DNA of 64,000 nt from Cinnamomum chago (lineage: Eukaryota; Streptophyta; Magnoliopsida; Laurales; Lauraceae), in the NCBI GenBank assembly GCA_038049695.1, contig CP142453.1:18418001-18482000 (forward strand), written 5' to 3'. Numbering within the stretch: the first letter of the stretch is position 1; the number at the start of each line of letters is the position of its first letter. Under the pieces are notes generated by a model, which was not told where the DNA came from, did not search any database, and worked only from the letters and a program-made list of their open reading frames with translations. Positions 58,198-64,000 of this stretch are shown here, in pieces. The translations under genes were made by a program, and so were the position numbers.

Positions 58198-61100
58198 TCA
58201 CAAGATGTTGATCAAGTCCAAGCAATGTTTAAACTTGACCCCCGTCACCACCTTAGTTAGCATATCTGTGGGATTATCAGCAACCGCAATATTCTGAAGA
58301 AGTATATCTCCCTCGTCAACAATCTCACGCACAAAATGATATCGTACGTCGATGTGTTTCGTACGTGAATGATGAACCTGATCCTTTGCCAAACAAATGG
58401 CACTCTGACTATCACAATGGACATTCATATGCTCTTGAAAGATCCCCATGTCATCAAGCAAACGTTGAAGCCAAATGACCTCTGTCACCGCCATGTACTC
58501 TGCCTCAGTAGTCGACAAAGCAACTGTAGATTGTAACGTTGACCTCCAACTGACCGGTCCCCTTGCAAGTGTAACACATAACCCGTAGTAAACCGGCGCT
58601 TATCCAAATCACCAACGTAATCAGAATCCACATATCCAACCACATGCTGACCGATACTATCATCTCGCTGAAACACCAAACCAACATCCACGGTACCCAG
58701 AATATACCATATGATCCATTTCACCACTTGCCAGTGCCCTTTTCTTGGATCATGCATATATCTGCTTACTATACTGATAGCTTGTGAAATGTCGGGCCTT
58801 GTGCACACCATCGTATACATCAAACTACCAACAACACTCTGATAAGGAACTCGAGCCATGTACTGACGCTCATCATCTGTGCTAGGAGACATAGTAGCAC
58901 TAAGCTTGAAGTGAGAGGCAAGAGGTGTCCTTACCAGTTTTGTTTTTGCATCCATACCAAAACGCAATAGTATCTTTTTCAAATACTGTTTCTGCGACAG
59001 ACAAACCTTGCCTTGCACCCTGTCTCTCTGAATTTCCAAACCAAGTATCTTCTTGGCTTCCCCCAGATCCTTCATTTCAAATTTAATACTCATTTGAGTC
59101 TTCAATTTTTCAATCTCCACCTTGCTCTTAGAAGTTATAAGCATATCATTGACATATAAGAGCAAATAAATGAAGGTTCCATTCCGTAGTTCGCGATAGT
59201 GACACAATGATCAAAAGAACTCCGTGTGTACTTCTGCCCAATCATAAACTTGTCAAATCGTTTGTACCACTGTCTCGGAGATTGTTTCAAGCCACACAAT
59301 GATTTTTTCAGTTTACAAGCCAAATGTTCTTTACTAGTAACCTTATACTCATCTGGTTGGGTCATGTAGATCTCCTCATTCAAGTCACCATGCAAAAATG
59401 CAGTTTTAACATCGAGTTGCACTAACTCAAGATCAAACTGTGCAACCAAGGCTAGCAAAATACGAATAGAAGAATGCTTCACAACGGGAGAGAGTACCTC
59501 ATTGTAATCAATGCCTTCATTCTGTGCGTAGCCTTTAGCCACCAATCTAGCATTGTACCTGACACTATCCTTTCCTGGAGATCATTCTTTCATAGTGTAG
59601 ACCCATTTGCACCCAATTGCTTTTTTTCCCTTTGGTAACTGTACCAACTCCCAAGTGTCATTCTTATGAAGATATTTCATTTCCTCATCCATTGCATTTT
59701 GCCACTCTACACTTTTTGAATGCCTCTTTGCTTCTTTGTAGCTGGTAGGAACAGATTCTTCAACCATTGGAAGTGCATATGCCACCATGTCAGTGAACCG
59801 TTTAGGTTTTCGAATATTCCTTTTTGGTCTACTAGCTGCAATAGAATCTGCTTGCTCATGTGGAGGCTCTTGGGCCGGAGTCTCCTCCTCATCTGTATCA
59901 TCACCCTTTAACTCAACTGGGATGAAATCAACTAGAGTCTCCTCCCCATTTGTATAATCATCCTCTGACTCAATTGGGATGACATCAAACTCCACATGCT
60001 TCGATTTACAATTGGTCTTGCTCTCCTCCAGAGAGCCATTTTTCTTGTTCTGTTTCCACATGACAGATTCATCAAAAGTCACATCCCTGCTCAGAACAAG
60101 TTTCTTTGAAGCTGGACACCATAACCGGTATCCTTTCACACCATTGCTGAAACCCAATAATATAACTTTCTTGACCCTTGGATCCAACTTATTCTTTGTG
60201 ACATGGAAATAAGCAGGATAACCAAATATATGCAATTTATCATAATCAGTAGCGGGTTTTCTAGACCATACCTCAATGGGTGTTTTTCCATCAATCGCAG
60301 CAGAAGGTAACCTGTTGATGAGATGACATGCATAAGCAATTGCCTCATCCCAAAACGCTTTGCCTAATCCAGAATTAGACAACATACACCGAACTTTCTC
60401 CAATATAGTGCGGTTCATGCGTTCTGCCACCCTATTCTGTTGCGGTGTCCCACTAACTGTAAAATGCCTCACAATTCCTTCATCCTGACATATTTGCAAA
60501 AACGGATCAGACTTGTTCTCACCACCGTTATCTGACCTGAGCCTTTTTATCTTTCTGCCAGTTTGTGTTTCAATCATTTTCTTCCACTTCAAGAACACAT
60601 TCAAGACTTCATCCTTGTGCTTCATGATGTACACCCATACTCTTTTGGAGAAGTCATCAACGAATGTAACAAAGTAGTGCATACCTCCCAAAGATGCCAC
60701 CTTGGTAGGACTCTATACATCCGAATGAACATAGTCTAGTGTGCCTTGAGTGTGATGGATTGCGGTGCCAAACTTCACTTTTGTCTGCTTGCCAAAAACA
60801 CAATGTTCACAAAATCACAACTTGCAGGTTTTTGCACCTTGTAATGCTTTCTCCCCAGCATGCCCTAGACGCATGTGCCATAATCTGGTAGTGTCTGTAA
60901 CAGTCTCATTCGAGCTATCAGATACTGTTGTTGCTCCACCTACAACTGTACTCCCTTGCAAGAAATACAAATTACTTCTTCGGACACCCTTCATCAACAC
61001 AAGTGCACCATAAACAACTTTTAGAACTCCACCTTCCATGGTAATCTTGAAGTCTTTGGAGTCTAAAGCACCCAATAAGATGAGATTCATTTTCAAATCC

Positions 61101-61399
61101 GATACATACCGAACATCTGTCAAAACTCTAACTGCTCCATCATGCGTCTTCAAACGGATTTTTCCTATCCCTTTTGTTTTGCAGGCACTATCATTGCCCA
61201 TCAAAATTGTTCCACCATCAAACTCTTGAAAGCTGGAAAACCATTCCCTGTTGGGACACATATGATAGATACAACCTAAGTCTAAAATCCACTCATCAGA
61301 ATGGCATACCAATGAAGAAACAATCAAATTAAATTCAGAATCATCATCCCCATTGTGTCCAATATTTTCATCAGATTTATCTTTGTCCCTGTTTTTCAA
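58198..61399 (-). pseudogene. copia pol: protease, integrase, reverse transcriptase, RNase H (broken)
   Basis: The protease site reads ILDLGCIYHMCPN (about 61290), where DSG is usual, so the nucleophile motif is altered. A GAG-pre-integrase block (LWHMRLGHAGEKAL) follows. Integrase (60700-59582) keeps FVDDFS, RSDNGGEN and VAERMNRT, that is, D, D and E. Reverse transcriptase (59545-about 58900) reads YVNDM where YVDDM is expected and is frame-shifted near 59200. RNase H (58518-58198) has STTEAEYMAVTEV and CDSQSAICLA. Stops separate integrase from its neighbours (about 60815-60700 and 59582). Confidence 0.9.
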
Positions 61400-62159
61400 C
61401 TTTGGACAATCCTTCTTCCAATGCCCCTTTTTATGACAAAAGGCACATTCATCTTTTGCAGGTGGCTTGATTTTTCTCTCGATTTAGAACGAGAGTTACT
61501 ACTAAATGTCCTATCATCTGATCTGCCTCTTTCTGTCAATGCATCAGACGATGAATCCCTATGGGCCTGTTTGTCCTTCTTCCGATATTCATTATTCATC
61601 TAACCAGTAGACACACCATCATATTTAACCTCAGTCTTCCCATTGACCAAAGTGTGGGTAAAATGATCATAACTATCGGGAAACTAATTCAGAAGAAGTA
61701 ATGCCTTATCCTCATCATCAATTTTCACATCAATGTTCATCAAATCAACAATAATCTTATTAAATTCATCGAGATGTTCAGTCATAGAAATACCTTGACG
61801 ATACTCGAAGCGAAAAAGTTTCTTCTTCAAATAGATCCGATTCTCCAAGCTCTCTTAGTCATATACTTTTCCTCCAATTTCTGCCACAACTCTTTTGCAG
61901 AAGTTTATCTCATCACTGAGTATTTCTGATTTTTCGCGAGATATAATCTGATGGTGCTACATGCCTGATGATTGATCTTCTGCCATTCCTTATCTTTCAT
62001 ACATGAGGGTTTATCCTCCAGTGCAATTTCCAACTCTTGTTGGCTTAGAACATCTCTAACCTCACATTGCCACATACCAAAGTTATTGGTACCATCCAAT
62101 TTCTCGATTTCAAATTTTGCACTCGAGATGGTTTTCTTTATCGATGATGAGCTCGCCAT
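61400..62159 (-). pseudogene. copia gag (broken)
   Basis: Starting at 62159 it reads MASSSSIKK, then KLDGTNNFGMWQCEVRDVL, typical of copia gag. A stop ends this frame at about 61905. Later residues in shifted frames include a zinc knuckle (CAFCHKKGHWKKDC, about 61410-61450). The frame is lost several times between the two parts. Confidence 0.85.
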
Positions 62160-63066
62160 TTTTTCTGTTTGCTAAACTATCAATCCACTTCGTTCATATC
62201 GTAAACCTCGTCGATACAAAAAAAAAAAAAAAAAAAAAACCAGAGCTCAATTCTGAGTCCGGATGGTTCCGGAAATCACAAATCAATTCTGGCCGTCCAA
62301 TTGGTCAAATCTATCTTGACCTTATAGATGACGTCAGGATGATGTCAACGGCTGCTACTTGGCTGAGTTCTGCTGAACTGGGCTTCTTCGAAGTGGGTCG
62401 GGTTGAACCGACCCAAAAACTAAACCCAGAACCAAACCAACCCTGAGGCATGATCATCTTCCTTTTCTTGACTGGGTTTTGTTACAAAACCGTGGATGCG
62501 CTTGTTGGCTTTCTCCGACGATGGGCGGAGCAGTCCGGATTTGGGCTATCTTCTTCGGCGATGGGAAGCACAGGCGACTCCTGACGAACCTTTTTCTCCG
62601 ATCTTGGCGGCGACTTCTCCAGTCACAGAAACTAGGCAAAAAACTCAGAGGCCTGTTTGGTGTCTACTCCTCTTGTTTTATATATATAGAGAACACAACT
62701 CAATTTTTTTTTAATCGCTCCACTTGTCGAGCCAAAAGGCCAAAAGGCAAATCAACTTTGATCTTCTTTACTTCTGTAAAGAGAAACAAACCCCAGTGGC
62801 CTTGCAATGTGTAGCCATAAGTTCTCTGCAACAGATCGTTCCAGAGTCTTCGTCGATCTACAATAGAGAGTGTGGGGCCCACTGATCAATGATCAAAACT
62901 ATCCTTTATCTCAACGATCCCAATCTAGACAGCTTCCGAAAAAAGCTGGCCTGATCAGATTTCTCAGAAAATCCGGATCCTTGTCGAGAACCACTTCTGC
63001 GATGGGTTCTGCAGAACCAAAGTTGAGATCTAACCCGATCTGTCTGTTGATCGCCTATCACAACTT
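62160..63066 (-). other. Untranslated leader of the copia element
   Basis: The 0.9-kb stretch between primer-binding site and gag start has no long frame of known type. A poly(A/T) run lies at 62219-62239. A leader this long is unusual for copia and may include extra inserted DNA (inference). Confidence 0.55.
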
Positions 63067-63082
63067 GGCTCTGATACCAATT

Positions 63083-63354
63083 TGTTGTGATCGTGTGTGC
63101 AGAAGCGTGCGATCAACAAACAAATAAAATAAACCACACAAAAGGGAACACAAATTTACATGATTCAGTGATTTCACACCTACGTCCACGGACAAAGCTT
63201 GTCTTCTTCTCCTCCACTAATCAGAGTTTTCCCACACATTAGAGTTACAACCAAAAGAGATAATATGTAGTTTTTAATAAAGACTAAATTACCCCTCAAC
63301 CCTAAAACAAATGAATTGGGCCTAAAAAACGAGCCAAAATCGACAAACCTGACA
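63083..63354 (-). repeat. 5' LTR of the copia element
   Basis: 272 bp, aligning end to end with 57820-58091 without gaps. It is preceded internally by the primer-binding site. Confidence 0.95.
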
Positions 63355-64000
63355 GCATGTTCATCCACCACTTGTCATTTCCCCACCACATATCCATACC
63401 CAAACCTGCCCAAGAAAAAATTCCCAAGTTCCCAAGAAAAAATTCCCAAGTTCTGGACTGTGCATAGCACCAAATTGCTTCCCTCTTTAGTTCAAAAGTG
63501 GGGCCCTCTCTAATTCACAAACTGTTAGAACACAAGCACAATGTACGCATACAATCTTATTTCTCCATTTTTTTATGGGGAAGATGATGGCTAACCAAGA
63601 GGTTTCATGCCCTGCCCTCAGGAGTCAACGTTAGAGCTTGAAAAAAGCAGAAGCTAAAGTAGAGATGACCTTGTTCAAAAAGATATAGTATATATAAATG
63701 GCTACAGTTTGTAGTTGTAGTGGATTGTGTATGGTCATTGCCTCATTGGTTAATGGTTATTTACTCTACCACGCCTGCAGAGAGAGACAGAGACAGACAG
63801 AGAGAGCGAGAGGTAATGACAAGAGACATCAGAGAGCCCATTGTCCGTATGGGGTTTTTCCATTTCCACCCAATACGTGGATCCGCCCCTGGTCACTCAC
63901 TCATACCCACAACCACAAACTCTCTTGATAAGTAAGAGAGGGAGAGGGAGAGGGAGAGGGAGAGGGAGAGAGGGAGGGAGATGGAGAGAGAGCATGTGGA
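63355..64000. other. Intergenic right edge
   Basis: It begins with the right copy of the target repeat (to about 63410). AAGAAAAAATTCCCAAGTTC is nearly repeated at 63412-63452. A GAGAGAGAGACAGAGACAGA-type tract lies at 63780-63812 and a (GGGAGA)n-like tract at 63936-63990. No gene was seen. Confidence 0.6.

Larger units (their letters stand above)
57820..63354 (-). mobile_element. Nearly complete Ty1/copia retrotransposon (inactive)
   Basis: LTRs lie at 57820-58091 (3') and 63083-63354 (5'), each 272 bp. On the minus strand, next to the 5' LTR is a primer-binding site TTGGTATCAGAGCCAAG (about 63064-63080), complementary to initiator tRNA-Met. Next to the 3' LTR is a purine tract CAAGGTGGAGATT (58092-58104). 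In order come gag, protease, integrase, reverse transcriptase and RNase H, as in Ty1/copia. The LTRs differ at about 22 of 272 sites by eye, so the insertion is old. The flanks GTATG/GCATG resemble a 5-bp target-site duplication with one mismatch. The Tnt1/Tork-like lineage is inferred from motifs. Stops and frame breaks in every domain block mean it cannot move on its own. Confidence 0.95.

Overview
This window is nuclear DNA from a seed plant, most likely a woody dicot or magnoliid (the exact lineage cannot be fixed from sequence alone). It is AT-rich. Genes are split by GT-AG introns, several of them many kilobases long, and both introns and intergenic DNA are packed with decayed plant transposons, tRNA-derived repeats and microsatellites. 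Nothing bacterial, viral-episomal or organellar was seen.

Four protein-coding genes could be assembled exon by exon with consistent reading phase. (1) The 3' part of a leucine-rich-repeat receptor kinase of subfamily LRR II runs off the left edge (minus strand, secure exons 1-141, 5243-5314, 5515-5647). (2) A 5'-adenylylsulfate reductase-like (APRL5/7 type) membrane thioredoxin-fold protein is on the minus strand at 10970-16748 (4 exons, 314 aa). (3) An MBD8-like methyl-CpG-binding-domain protein with two C2H2 fingers is on the minus strand at 24702-30090 (4 exons, 963 aa). (4) A chloroplast DnaJ of the DJA5/DJA6 type is on the plus strand at 34914-54012 (7 coding exons, 453 aa). One RNA gene is present: an intron-containing elongator tRNA-Met(CAU), minus strand, 56017-56102.

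Region by region: 0-9 kb is the LRR kinase with large introns and a compact non-autonomous LTR retrotransposon (1212-2782). 9-17 kb is the APRL gene. 17-24.7 kb is gene-free DNA with tRNA-like repeats and tandem duplications. 24.7-30.1 kb is MBD8, whose first intron holds a Helitron helicase relic on the opposite strand. 30-33 kb is the divergent promoter interval between MBD8 and the DnaJ gene. 33-54 kb is the DnaJ gene, whose 6.4-kb first coding intron and 7.7-kb intron before exon 5 carry a gypsy relic, a possible non-autonomous Helitron, a long-inverted-repeat element, an RTE LINE tail and a copia relic into which an L1-type LINE later inserted. 54-57.7 kb is intergenic with the tRNA gene. 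57.8-63.4 kb is an almost full-length but inactivated Ty1/copia element with 272-bp LTRs.

The four genes do not form an operon-like or pathway cluster. Their neighbourhood is ordinary plant gene order. The most informative features are the nested transposons inside the DnaJ and MBD8 introns, the in-frame internal duplications in MBD8, the LTR family that recurs at three places in rearranged forms, and a head-to-head LTR-end palindrome at 41.2 kb. I found no clear sign of a wholly new biological system.
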